Source: Gimesia chilikensis (GTDB taxonomy: Bacteria; Planctomycetota; Planctomycetia; Planctomycetales; Planctomycetaceae). Taken from it: a stretch of 64,000 nucleotides of DNA. Location of the stretch: contig NZ_VTSR01000032.1 of NCBI RefSeq assembly GCF_008329715.1, forward strand, positions 930,001-994,000, read 5' to 3'. Positions 22,724 to 30,782 of the stretch are shown one piece after another. A program made the position numbers and the translations under genes. Numbering within the stretch: position 1 is the stretch's first letter; each line of letters starts with the position of its first letter. The notes under the pieces were generated by a model. The model worked only from the letters and a program-made list of their open reading frames with translations. It did no database searches and was not told the DNA's origin.

Positions 22724-23766
22724 GCCGTCCGGTAATCAAAGTACTTCTGGTTGATGACTCGGCTGTGATTCGTGGATTAATGACGCAGGCAATTAATCTC
22801 GATGATCAGATCAGTGTTGTCGGTTCCGCAATGCACGGTCAGGCTGCGTTGACCTGGTTGAATACACACCAGGCGGATGTCGTTGTGCTCGATGTGGAAA
22901 TGCCGGTGATGGATGGTATCAGCTGTCTGAAGCAGTTGAGACAAAGTCATCCTGACCTGCCGGTGATCATGGCCAGTTCTCTGACCCGTGCCGGTGCAGA
23001 AATTACTCTGCAGGCGCTGGATCTGGGGGCCGCCGGATGTGTTGCCAAACCGGTCGCTTCGAATGCGGCTGAGGCAATCGCCCAGATGGCTCACGATCTG
23101 TTGCCTTTAATCAAGGCACTGGTTCGTGGCAGGCAGACCGACTCTCAGAGTCTGACCCAACTGCAGGTGCGTACGACCACGTCTCCTGTAAAAACTCCCA
23201 TGGTACTGGTCATCGGATCCAGCACGGGAGGGCCCAATGCTTTAAAAACAGTATTGTCCGCCCTGCCCGAGAAGTTTTCGCTGCCGATTCTGATTGCCCA
23301 GCATATGCCACCCTTGTTTACAAGAACACTGGCGGAACATATCCAGCGGGATACCGGTCGACCGACTTCAGAAGCGGTTGATGGTGCTTTGATTGAAAGA
23401 GGTCATATCTACATCGCGCCAGGTGATTATCACATGGTGGTCGACAAGCAGAATGATCGCATGGTAATTCGACTGAATCAGGAAGCGCCCGAGCATTTCT
23501 GCCGTCCCTCAGTCAATCCGTTATACAACTCCGCAGCAAACTGGTATGGCAGTTCTGTGCTGGCGGTGATGTTGACCGGGATGGGAGATGACGGTATCGA
23601 GGGAGCCCGATCGATCAGTGAACGTCAAGGTTATATTATCGCACAAGATGAACGAAGCAGTGTTGTCTGGGGAATGCCTGGCGCTATCGCCAAGGCAGGA
23701 CTGGCCAACCAGGTGCTGCCGCTCAGAAATATTGCCTCTGAACTGGCGCGACTTTGTTCTTTATAG
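22720..23766 (+). CDS. cheB: Chemotaxis protein-glutamate methylesterase CheB
   Basis: A 348-aa protein with an N-terminal receiver (VLLVDDSAVIRG; acceptor Asp in VVLDVEMPVMDG) and a C-terminal methylesterase domain with the catalytic Ser in GSSTGGPNAL, His in IAQHMPP and Asp in MLTGMGDDG. It removes methyl groups, or deamidates glutamines, on receptor helices for adaptation, opposing CheR. GTG start overlapping the cheY stop; cheR follows directly. Confidence 0.96.
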   Translation: MSRPVIKVLLVDDSAVIRGLMTQAINLDDQISVVGSAMHGQAALTWLNTHQADVVVLDVEMPVMDGISCLKQLRQSHPDLPVIMASSLTRAGAEITLQALDLGAAGCVAKPVASNAAEAIAQMAHDLLPLIKALVRGRQTDSQSLTQLQVRTTTSPVKTPMVLVIGSSTGGPNALKTVLSALPEKFSLPILIAQHMPPLFTRTLAEHIQRDTGRPTSEAVDGALIERGHIYIAPGDYHMVVDKQNDRMVIRLNQEAPEHFCRPSVNPLYNSAANWYGSSVLAVMLTGMGDDGIEGARSISERQGYIIAQDERSSVVWGMPGAIAKAGLANQVLPLRNIASELARLCSL

Positions 23767-23780
23767 AAAGTGGTGTTCCC

Positions 23781-24623
23781 GTGTCTCCAGAAGATTATAA
23801 TTTCATAACCAGCTTTTTGCTGGACACAACAGGTCTGTCTCTCGGCGAGAACAAAGAGTACTTGCTGGAAGCCCGCCTGGTTCCGCTGGCCCAGTCACAT
23901 GGTATGAACGGGGTCGAAGATCTCGTGCTGGCACTCAAATCGAGTATCGATCCCAGTCTGAAAAAAGACGTGATGGAAGCGATGACGACGAATGAGTCTT
24001 CGTTCTTCCGTGACAGACGTCCTTTCGACGAACTTAAAAATTCGATCTTACCGAACCTGATCGCCGAACGGAAAACAACCCAGCGGCTGCGGATCTGGTG
24101 TTCCGCCTGCTCTCATGGGCAGGAGCCTTACAGCATCGTGATGCTGATCCGCGAACACTTCCCGGAACTGGCTAACTGGAATATTCAGATCGTCTCGACC
24201 GACCTCTGCAGCAAAGCACTGGATCGGGCCCGGGGGGGGATTTATTCCCAGTTTGAAGTTCAGCGTGGTTTGCCTGTGCAGCTGCTGATGAAGCACTTTG
24301 ATCAGTGCGAACAGGGCTGGCAGATCAAACCGGAACTGGGAGCCGGGATTCAGTGGAAGCACCTGAACCTGCTGGAAGATTTTCAGCACCTGGGCATGTT
24401 CGACATTGTTTTCTGCCGAAACGTCCTGATTTACTTCAAACCAGAGACCAAGAAAGACATTCTCGACCGCATCAGCCGCCAGATGTCGTCTGCCGGCGTG
24501 TTACTGCTGGGAGCAGCGGAAACAGTACTGGGGATTTCAGATAACTATACCAAGCTGCCCGAATGTCAGTCGGCCATTTATCGACTGGCAAACTCGAGCC
24601 CGCTTTCAGCTGGAATTCGCTGA
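23781..24623 (+). CDS. cheR: Chemotaxis protein methyltransferase CheR
   Basis: A 280-aa SAM-dependent methyltransferase that methylates receptor glutamates. The all-helical N-domain contains TTNESSFFRDRRPFDEL. The catalytic domain has LRIWCSACSHGQEPYSI (SAM-binding motif I) and FDIVFCRNVLIYF. The frame runs back into cheB, but the earliest codon there is TTG. The GTG at 23781, 14 nt after the cheB stop, gives MSPEDYNFI and normal CheR length. Last gene of the chemotaxis cluster. Confidence 0.94.
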   Translation: MSPEDYNFITSFLLDTTGLSLGENKEYLLEARLVPLAQSHGMNGVEDLVLALKSSIDPSLKKDVMEAMTTNESSFFRDRRPFDELKNSILPNLIAERKTTQRLRIWCSACSHGQEPYSIVMLIREHFPELANWNIQIVSTDLCSKALDRARGGIYSQFEVQRGLPVQLLMKHFDQCEQGWQIKPELGAGIQWKHLNLLEDFQHLGMFDIVFCRNVLIYFKPETKKDILDRISRQMSSAGVLLLGAAETVLGISDNYTKLPECQSAIYRLANSSPLSAGIR

Positions 24624-24739
24624 ATCCGCCAGGCAGGAAGCCTTTCCGGGAAGATAGAAATATTAAGAAAATTAATATTCTTTTTGGATCATTCCCTGTC
24701 CGTGAAGATCAATTCTCTCTTATTAAATAGCCTTTTCTC

Positions 24740-24770
24740 ACCCGTGCATATCTGTTATTAATGCACGGGT
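24740..24770. repeat. Perfect inverted repeat between cheR and the GlmU-like gene
   Basis: Ten-bp perfect stem acccgtgcat/atgcacgggt with an 11-nt loop. There is no T run on either side, so it could be a factor-assisted terminator for the che unit or an operator for the downstream gene. Confidence 0.5.
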
Positions 24771-24847
24771 GGAAGGTCAATCAGGAGTCAATAATTGATG
24801 TTTCACACCTGCTTTTCAGCTGATTTCGCACAGGGAAGTGCCCGATA

Positions 24848-26152
24848 ATGCGGCTTGCCATTTTTGAAGATCATTCTGCTCTGCAATTCTCACCGGTCTC
24901 GCTCATGCGACCGGTGTTTGAACTGCTGTGCGGTACCTGTTCGCTCCGCGAGCGATTGCTGCGTACCCTGCCCGTTTCGGAATGGGGCGTTCTGATCCGT
25001 CCGGTGCTGACAGAAGTCTATGCAGAAGCGCATGCGGATGCCCGCATCAATGATGCACTCTGGTTAAGTGAAGCACCCACCCTGCTGGTGAATGGCCGCT
25101 GGCTGCCCTCTAATGAGGATCTGAAACAGCTTGCCAGTGCTTCGTATGAAACAGTCGGGATGCAGGGCGACTGTGTGGCCTACCTGCTGCTGGATCCGGA
25201 AGAGTCAGTGCTGCTGACGACCGAAGCCTGGGATGACGCGATTAACCAGATCGCCGCAACCCGTAAACCCGTGGCGGTACAGGGAACGGAGCTCCGCTAT
25301 CCCTGGGATCTGGTGAATCAGAACCGTCAGCAGTTGCTGGAAGATTTTGCATTCGCGTCAGATACTTTTGCCTCGGGCGGCGATGCCCGCAGCCTGACGA
25401 TCGTCGGTTCTCCGGATCTGGTCCGGATTGCTGAGTCGGCTGAGATCGATCCCTTTGTTGTCTTTGACACGCGCCAGGGACCGATTGTGGTAGAAGCTGA
25501 GGCCCAGATTCAGGCATTCACCCGGATCGAGGGACCCGCCTATATCGGTCGGGGAACCCGTCTGTTCCGCGCGAATTTCAAAGCGGGAACCAGTGCCGGC
25601 CCGTTCTGCCGACTGGGAGGCGAGATTGAAGAGTCGATCATTCACGGCTATGCGAACAAATACCATGACGGTTTTCTGGGGCACTCTTATATCTGTCCCT
25701 GGGTGAACCTGGGAGCACAGACCAGCAACAGTGATCTCAAGAACGATTACTCCAACGTCAAGGTTCCCATTTCGGGCTATCCCGTTGATACCGGGGCCGT
25801 GAAGGTGGGGTGTTTTATCGGCGACCACACCAAAACCGGGCTCAACAGCCTGTTTAATACCGGCACCTCGGTGGGGGTGATGTCGATGGTCCTCCCCACG
25901 GGAGAACTGCTGCCGAAGCACATTCCCTCCTTTTCCCGGTTCTGGCTGGGGCGGATCGATGGGCAGATCGATCTGGACGGCATGCTGCAGCTGGCAGAGA
26001 CTTCGATGCAGCGGCGGGGAATGAGCCTGACCACTGCCCAGCAGAAACTGCTGAAACAGCTGCTGGATGAGAGTGCCGACGAACGCGAAACCGCGATTCA
26101 GTGGTGGGACCAGAAGCTGGCTTCCCGCGGTTCCCAGCCAGCAGAACACTGA
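24848..26152 (+). CDS. GlmU-like sugar nucleotidyltransferase / acyltransferase
   Basis: A 434-aa protein of the alternative GlmU type found in planctomycetes and Bacteroidetes. The N-terminal part (IFEDHSALQFSPVSLMRPVFEL, then CSLRERL) is the divergent nucleotidyltransferase. The C-terminal part (about 215-400) is a left-handed beta-helix acyltransferase with hexapeptide character (YIGRGTRLFRANF, CRLGGEIEESIIHGYANKYHDGFLGHSY). By family it would make UDP-N-acetylglucosamine or a related activated sugar for envelope polymers. Only the N-terminus resembles a nucleotide-binding motif, so substrate identity is uncertain. No operon partners are evident. Confidence 0.82.
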   Translation: MRLAIFEDHSALQFSPVSLMRPVFELLCGTCSLRERLLRTLPVSEWGVLIRPVLTEVYAEAHADARINDALWLSEAPTLLVNGRWLPSNEDLKQLASASYETVGMQGDCVAYLLLDPEESVLLTTEAWDDAINQIAATRKPVAVQGTELRYPWDLVNQNRQQLLEDFAFASDTFASGGDARSLTIVGSPDLVRIAESAEIDPFVVFDTRQGPIVVEAEAQIQAFTRIEGPAYIGRGTRLFRANFKAGTSAGPFCRLGGEIEESIIHGYANKYHDGFLGHSYICPWVNLGAQTSNSDLKNDYSNVKVPISGYPVDTGAVKVGCFIGDHTKTGLNSLFNTGTSVGVMSMVLPTGELLPKHIPSFSRFWLGRIDGQIDLDGMLQLAETSMQRRGMSLTTAQQKLLKQLLDESADERETAIQWWDQKLASRGSQPAEH

Positions 26153-26604
26153 TTTACAGTTCAAAGTGACGACCTGCTGTCACAGTCAGACAATCCAGCG
26201 AACTTGTACGGCGTTCGTGTTGTCTTAACAGTGTGTCAGTCACCGGCGTCAGAAAGGTGCTGGGACTTGAGCGAAATCTGGGTGAATTCCGCTATTTCGT
26301 AAGACTTATCATCTTGATGTAAGAATGTCGCAAAAACGAGGACACTCGTGAGAGCGGCCCGAGGGGCGTTGTCATTCTTACCAGTCCACTGGTGAACTCA
26401 AGAGTCTGGCTTTACAGGCATTTACGTTCGCATCCAGACGCAAATCTGTTTTTTGGCAGGTTTGGTACAGTCCTTGCGATTCTTCCAATTATCAGGCTTA
26501 TCCGCAGGAGATCAGCCCGGCAATGACTGATGAGCCAGTCATCGCTGAGAAAGCAAACGAGACAACCAAAAAGTGATATAAAAATGAAACAGGAGAAGAA
26601 GGTC
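26153..26604. other. Intergenic region
   Basis: About 450 nt between the GlmU-like gene and a 72-codon gene. I see no gene, clear hairpin or repeat. Open frames here are shadows without family features. Confidence 0.5.
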
Positions 26605-26823
26605 ATGTCAGAACAGGTCATGGAAGAGTTGTGGAACGGTTTATCCCCCGCAACCAACAGTATGGAACTGGCGAATGCAGTCATCGATCGTCTGCAGGAG
26701 CTGAATATCGATCTGCAGGACGTTTCACTGGCCGAGATGAAAAACCTGCTGTCGAAAGCCTGCACTTATCAGGCGGAGCGACAGATGCGGAATCCCCGTC
26801 TGTCCGATTGCCTCGTTTCCTAG
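26605..26823 (+). CDS. Small hypothetical protein (72 aa)
   Basis: An unrecognised helical acidic protein: MEELWNGLSPATNSMELANA, then VIDRLQELNIDLQDVSL. No membrane segment. The frame extends upstream to 26530, but AGGAG at 26591-26595 with 9-nt spacing points to the ATG at 26605. A hairpin and a terminator follow, consistent with a real single-gene unit. Confidence 0.6.
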   Translation: MSEQVMEELWNGLSPATNSMELANAVIDRLQELNIDLQDVSLAEMKNLLSKACTYQAERQMRNPRLSDCLVS

Positions 26824-26888
26824 ACCGGGGTTGTGGGAGAGGAGCGCGATCCGGTTGATGATTCCAGCAGAAATTACTTGAACCAGTC

Positions 26889-26915
26889 GCATTTCCGATG
26901 CTAAAACGGAAATGC
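26889..26915 (+). repeat. Hairpin downstream of the 72-aa gene
   Basis: Nine-bp perfect inverted repeat gcatttccg/cggaaatgc with a 9-nt loop. No T run follows directly; a true terminator lies 15 nt further. Confidence 0.5.
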
Positions 26916-26929
26916 GTGGGAACAGCTTA

Positions 26930-26976
26930 AGCGAGCCTGTTGTTTTCCATGTGAAGACAACAGGCTCGCTTTTTTT
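26930..26976 (+). terminator. Strong rho-independent terminator
   Basis: Stem agcgagcctgttgt/acaacaggctcgct with a short AT-rich loop and seven T. It ends one base before an in-frame ATG (26977) of the next gene, whose real start is probably 26992, so transcription of that gene must begin inside or depend on readthrough of this structure. Confidence 0.92.
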
Positions 26977-26991
26977 ATGAAAGGCACTTCG

Positions 26992-27264
26992 ATGGATGAC
27001 ACTTCCGCAGAAAATTCTCAACCCAATGCCGGTGACGCTGACCAGACCAAAGCCATGGAGCAGATTGTCGAATCGCTCCGCCAGGGGAATAAAATCGAGG
27101 CCATCAAAGAGTACCGGGAACTGACTGGTTCCGGGCTCAAAGAATCGAAGGAAGCTATTGATGCTTTGATTCAGAAATATGAGATCCCGATGAAGTCGGG
27201 CTGTGCCTCCCTCCTCTTGATCGGGCTTTCCTCGACGCTGCTGCTGGTTTTCGTCTGCTGGTAA
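26992..27264 (+). CDS. Membrane-anchored L7/L12 C-terminal-domain-like protein
   Basis: A 90-aa protein. After an acidic start, residues about 30-60 (GNKIEAIKEYRELTGSGLKE) match the helix pattern of the ribosomal L7/L12 C-terminal domain, and the last about 20 residues (SLLLIGLSSTLLLVFVCW) form a C-terminal membrane helix. Similar small proteins occur in diverse bacteria without known function. Start chosen at 26992 (aaagg 7 nt upstream) rather than 26977, which abuts the preceding terminator's T run. Confidence 0.65.
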   Translation: MDDTSAENSQPNAGDADQTKAMEQIVESLRQGNKIEAIKEYRELTGSGLKESKEAIDALIQKYEIPMKSGCASLLLIGLSSTLLLVFVCW

Positions 27265-27627
27265 CCTGGTCGGGGACTGTGTGATACGCTCCATTCCCCG
27301 GCATCGCTCTCTTGAAATCCTGGTACCCGCGTCTGCCTGTCAGGCGAATTTGCTCCCCCTGGCAGAGATTAACAAGGGGTTAATTTCTTTTTTTATAAAA
27401 CTCCTAAACAAATCCTGAATCTTCTTGAGCACCTGCCAGTCGTATGTATACTCGATTATGTAAGCAGATTAAGTCGCTCGGACTTTTCACTTAAGATCTT
27501 TCACTTCTATTCGATAAAGCTTTCCGGAAATCCATTCAACCTTACTCCCCGGAATATCGGATTGGATGGCTCAGACCGGACCTTAATAATTCATGATTTC
27601 TTATCGTTTTTTTATTAGGAGTGCGTC
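27265..27627. other. Intergenic region before the first DUF1559 gene
   Basis: About 360 nt, AT-rich in its middle, presumably containing the promoter of the DUF1559/lipoprotein pair. The ribosome site (taggag) at its right end is clear. Nothing else is visible. Confidence 0.4.
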
Positions 27628-28608
27628 ATGTCTTTCAGTCCACATCAACGGAGACGCGGATTTACATTAATTGAACTACTGGTCGTGATCGCCATCATCG
27701 CGATTCTGATCGCCCTGCTCCTGCCTGCGGTCCAGCAGGCCCGCGAAGCAGCCCGTCGTGCCAGCTGTAAAAACAAGCTCAGGCAGGTCGCTCTGGCCCT
27801 GCACAACTACCACGATGCTCACAGTGTCTTCCCCCCCGGCGGAATCACCTACGGCTGGTGTACCCTGGCAACTCCTGATCCCGGTCGTACGACCCACAAC
27901 AAAAACGGACTCTGTCTGTTGTTGCCTTATCTCGATCAGTCTCCCCTCTACAACCGACTCAACCTGGATACCGCTAACAGTGCGCAGAATACCGGGTACT
28001 GTTGCAGCTATGGCGGGGCATCCAGTCCCCTGGCAGGAAACCCGGCGGACAATGCCGATGAGATGGCTGTCCTGCTGGACGTTTTCCTCTGCCCTTCCGA
28101 TTCCGGGTCGACACATCTCGGAACAGGAGCTCCCTATGGAACCTCTGTTGCGCCTGGTCCAGCCAAAACCAATTATGAATTGAGTGCCGACCAGACAATC
28201 GACTGTAACCTCTGGTCGAGACAGGCTCCGAATGCTCGCAAAATGTTCGGCGAGAACAGCCGGTGCCGGATTCGCGATGTCAAAGATGGAACCTCGAACA
28301 CGCTGATGGTCTGTGAGACAACACGTACCGTTGCCAATGGCGAACCTCCGGCCTGGGGAATGCGGGGCTGGGTGACTACAGGTGGGGACATTGATCCCGG
28401 GATTAACGTCTGGGATATCCCGACCGGCTGGACGCGACCCGATACTGGAAACCTCAACAGCTGGGGCCAGGTGGGAAGTCTGCATACCGGCGGGGCTCAC
28501 TTTGGTCTCGGTGATGGATCGGTCCGCTTCATTTCGGAAAACACTGACCTCACTCTGCTGAGACGACTGGGGACCATTTCAGACGGTTTTGTCGTCGAAA
28601 TTCCCTAG
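27628..28608 (+). CDS. DUF1559 protein with type IV prepilin-like leader
   Basis: A 326-aa planctomycete-type pseudopilin. The N-terminus is a class III signal: basic start, then cleavage site [10 protein letters not shown] and a hydrophobic helix, followed by [17 protein letters not shown]. The body is a secreted domain with several Cys, and the C-terminus has the H-X9-DG motif (HTGGAHFGLGDGSVRF). Planctomycetes encode dozens of these; their function is unsettled, though export through a type II/IV pilus-like machine is assumed. It is followed 45 nt later by a small lipoprotein gene. TAGGAG precedes the ATG. Confidence 0.95.
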   Translation: MSFSPHQRRRGFTLIELLVVIAIIAILIALLLPAVQQAREAARRASCKNKLRQVALALHNYHDAHSVFPPGGITYGWCTLATPDPGRTTHNKNGLCLLLPYLDQSPLYNRLNLDTANSAQNTGYCCSYGGASSPLAGNPADNADEMAVLLDVFLCPSDSGSTHLGTGAPYGTSVAPGPAKTNYELSADQTIDCNLWSRQAPNARKMFGENSRCRIRDVKDGTSNTLMVCETTRTVANGEPPAWGMRGWVTTGGDIDPGINVWDIPTGWTRPDTGNLNSWGQVGSLHTGGAHFGLGDGSVRFISENTDLTLLRRLGTISDGFVVEIP

Positions 28609-28653
28609 TGCTGAGTTACAACCTGAGTTTAACATTCTTGCGTGAGGTACTTC

Positions 28654-29118
28654 ATGATACTTATTCCAGGGAAGCGCACGGCTCTGGGAGCCGTGTTGCT
28701 GATGTGCATTTTCTGTGTTGGCTGCGGTGGCAAGCCTGAGGGGCCGGAACTCGGTCCCGTCACCGGGGTGGTTCTGCTCAATGAAGAACCACTGGAAAAT
28801 GCAGACCTGTTCTTTATGCCCATTGAGAGTACCCCCGGCGTGGGGGGACAGGGGCGATCCAAAGAGGGGGGCAAATTCGAAGTGGTTTATTTTCGGGGAG
28901 GCGAAGGTTTACCGGCGGGCACCTATCGCGTGGCGGTCAGTTATCGTCTGATGCCCGATGGTACACCTGTTCCGGAAGGAGACGATACCCCTCCGATTGA
29001 ATCCCCGGCCACAGAGTCCTTGCCCGCAAAATACTCGAGCAAAGACAATTCGGAGCTGCAGGTGAAAGTCGAACCGGGGCAGCCGATCGAACTGAAATTG
29101 ACGGGCAAAAAGAAGTAA
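28654..29118 (+). CDS. Small lipoprotein with carboxypeptidase-regulatory-like fold
   Basis: A 154-aa protein with a signal peptide ending in a lipobox (FCVGCGG), so probably lipid-anchored. The mature part (GPVTGVVLLNEEPLENADLF, then LPAGTYRVAVSY) resembles the transthyretin-like beta-sandwich of carboxypeptidase regulatory domains. ATG at 28654 is preceded by GAGG with 6-nt spacing; a GTG at 28642 is less likely. Lipoproteins of this type commonly follow DUF1559 genes in planctomycetes, suggesting a shared surface function. Confidence 0.8.
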   Translation: MILIPGKRTALGAVLLMCIFCVGCGGKPEGPELGPVTGVVLLNEEPLENADLFFMPIESTPGVGGQGRSKEGGKFEVVYFRGGEGLPAGTYRVAVSYRLMPDGTPVPEGDDTPPIESPATESLPAKYSSKDNSELQVKVEPGQPIELKLTGKKK

Positions 29119-29451
29119 GCCTTTAGGGAGCCCGTTCAGTGGGCTGGACTATAAATGAGAAACAAAAGCAGGCAGGCATTCTGAAGTTTAGCGGGATGCC
29201 TGCCTTTTTTATTCGATATGGAGAGAAACGGAGAAAGTCGAGTTTAACTTAATTTCTCCCGTTTTCAGCCGGGAAACCTGTTCTCAGAAAAGTTTCCTAA
29301 TGAAATCATCTTTTCTTCACATTTACCACACAATTTGTCATCATATTACGTGCTGGATTGAATTTACGTAATCAGTACTTAAGCTGAATACGGTGAATGA
29401 TTTCCCGATAGCAACCCGCCCGACCTGACCCCCTCCTCGAAAGGTGATTGC
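29119..29451. other. Intergenic region before the exporter/molybdate cluster
   Basis: 333 nt. The left part holds the preceding terminator. The right part is AT-rich and probably carries the promoter of the long co-directional run beginning at 29452; I cannot pick a confident -35/-10. Confidence 0.4.
29168..29211 (+). terminator. Terminator after the DUF1559/lipoprotein pair
   Basis: Stem ggcaggcat/atgcctgcc with a 16-nt loop followed by six T. Confidence 0.88.
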
Positions 29452-30726
29452 ATGAGACGGTTATTAATACCAGTGACTCTGCTAAGCGCCCTGTTAACGA
29501 CATCTGTCATCTGGGCCTGTTCCGTTCCCGTATTTCGGTACGCGCTGGAACGCTGGCCCGCAGATCAATATAGCGCCGTCGTATTTCACCGTGGTCCGCT
29601 TCAACCGGAACAACAGCGTGTCGTCGACCTGTTTGCCAGGGAGGGGGCTGTCGCCCGGCAGTCAGCGAATGTTGAACTGAAGCTGGTCGACCTGGATGCC
29701 GACCCGGCGCCACAGGATCTGGAACTCTGGAAACGACAGGAATCCGAGACACTGCCTCTGCTGGTCATGCGGACTCCCCTGCCCGCTCCGGTACCGGTGG
29801 GCTTCTGGTCGGGAGAACTGACGGAAGAAAACGTCTCGCGACTCATCGATTCCCCCTTGCGTCAAAAGATTGCCAAACAGCTGATTAACGGTCAGACCGC
29901 GGTCTGGGTCTTTCTGGAATCTGGTGATGCGGAACAGGACAAGGCCGCACTGGAACAGCTCAAAGCCGAACTGAAGCGGATGGAGAAGACACTCAAACTC
30001 CCCGAAATCGAACAGGCCGATATTGAACAGGGACTGGTCAGCGTCGCGCCGGACAGCCTCAAGCTCAAATTCAGCGTGGAAACCTTGTCTCGCAAAGAAG
30101 CTGCAGAAGACTATTTCACACGCATGCTGATCGCCACCGAAAACGATCTGCATGAGTTCAGCGACGAACCGATGGCACTGCCGGTGTTTGGTCGCGGACG
30201 TGTGCTGTATGCTCTGATCGGCAAAGGGATCAATCCCGGGACCATCGAGCAGGCCTGTCGGGACCTGACGGGACCCTGCACCTGCCAGGTGAAAGACCAG
30301 AATCCAGGGACCGACCTGCTGATGGCGGTCAACTGGGAGAAACTGGTGACTCCCACTCCCCAGGAAGAAAAAGAGATTCCCGACCTGACCGGACTGACCA
30401 GCTTCTCAAAACAGGGCGCTGATGCAGCACAGGGGCTGTCGATGTCGAAAGAGAAAGAACCGAAATCGGATCAGGCGACACCGAAAACAGAGAGCGTTAC
30501 TGCTGAGCAGACTGCTCAGGCGGAACCAGCTACGGCTGAAACGCAAGTCCAGACGCAGGAGAGTGATTCCGCTGATGCAGGTACAACCGAGCTTCCTGCT
30601 GCGGGAACCACAGAAGCGGCTCAAAGCAACTCGCTGCTGCGGAATCTCTCGATCCTGGCTGTGCTGGCAATCGTGATCATGCTGGCTGCGAGCTACATCG
30701 TTATGGGACGTAAATCAGAGAGTTGA
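29452..30726 (+). CDS. Secreted/membrane protein of unknown function, exporter-associated
   Basis: A 424-aa protein with an N-terminal signal or anchor helix, an extracytoplasmic domain of about 300 residues, a Glu/Ala/Thr-rich linker (about 325-390) and a C-terminal membrane helix (SILAVLAIVIMLAASYIVM). The start of the mature domain (CSVPVFRYALERW, then YSAVVFHRG) is suggestive of a thioredoxin-like fold, but no CxxC is present. It contains CRDLTGPCTC later. It is 56 nt upstream of an FtsX-like permease and its ATPase, so it may be a partner of that ABC system. Not recognised as a known family. Confidence 0.75.
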   Translation: MRRLLIPVTLLSALLTTSVIWACSVPVFRYALERWPADQYSAVVFHRGPLQPEQQRVVDLFAREGAVARQSANVELKLVDLDADPAPQDLELWKRQESETLPLLVMRTPLPAPVPVGFWSGELTEENVSRLIDSPLRQKIAKQLINGQTAVWVFLESGDAEQDKAALEQLKAELKRMEKTLKLPEIEQADIEQGLVSVAPDSLKLKFSVETLSRKEAAEDYFTRMLIATENDLHEFSDEPMALPVFGRGRVLYALIGKGINPGTIEQACRDLTGPCTCQVKDQNPGTDLLMAVNWEKLVTPTPQEEKEIPDLTGLTSFSKQGADAAQGLSMSKEKEPKSDQATPKTESVTAEQTAQAEPATAETQVQTQESDSADAGTTELPAAGTTEAAQSNSLLRNLSILAVLAIVIMLAASYIVMGRKSES

Positions 30727-30782
30727 AATTTCAGATCTGTATCTGAATCCCTCACTCCATCAGGAAAGCAAGAGCGGGCATT

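Noticed and set aside
24740-24770. Strong terminator call for the che operon
   Set aside because: Good stem but no T run; kept only as an inverted repeat.
26412-26765. 117-codon minus-strand frame
   Set aside because: Overlaps the better-supported 72-aa gene and lacks any family features.
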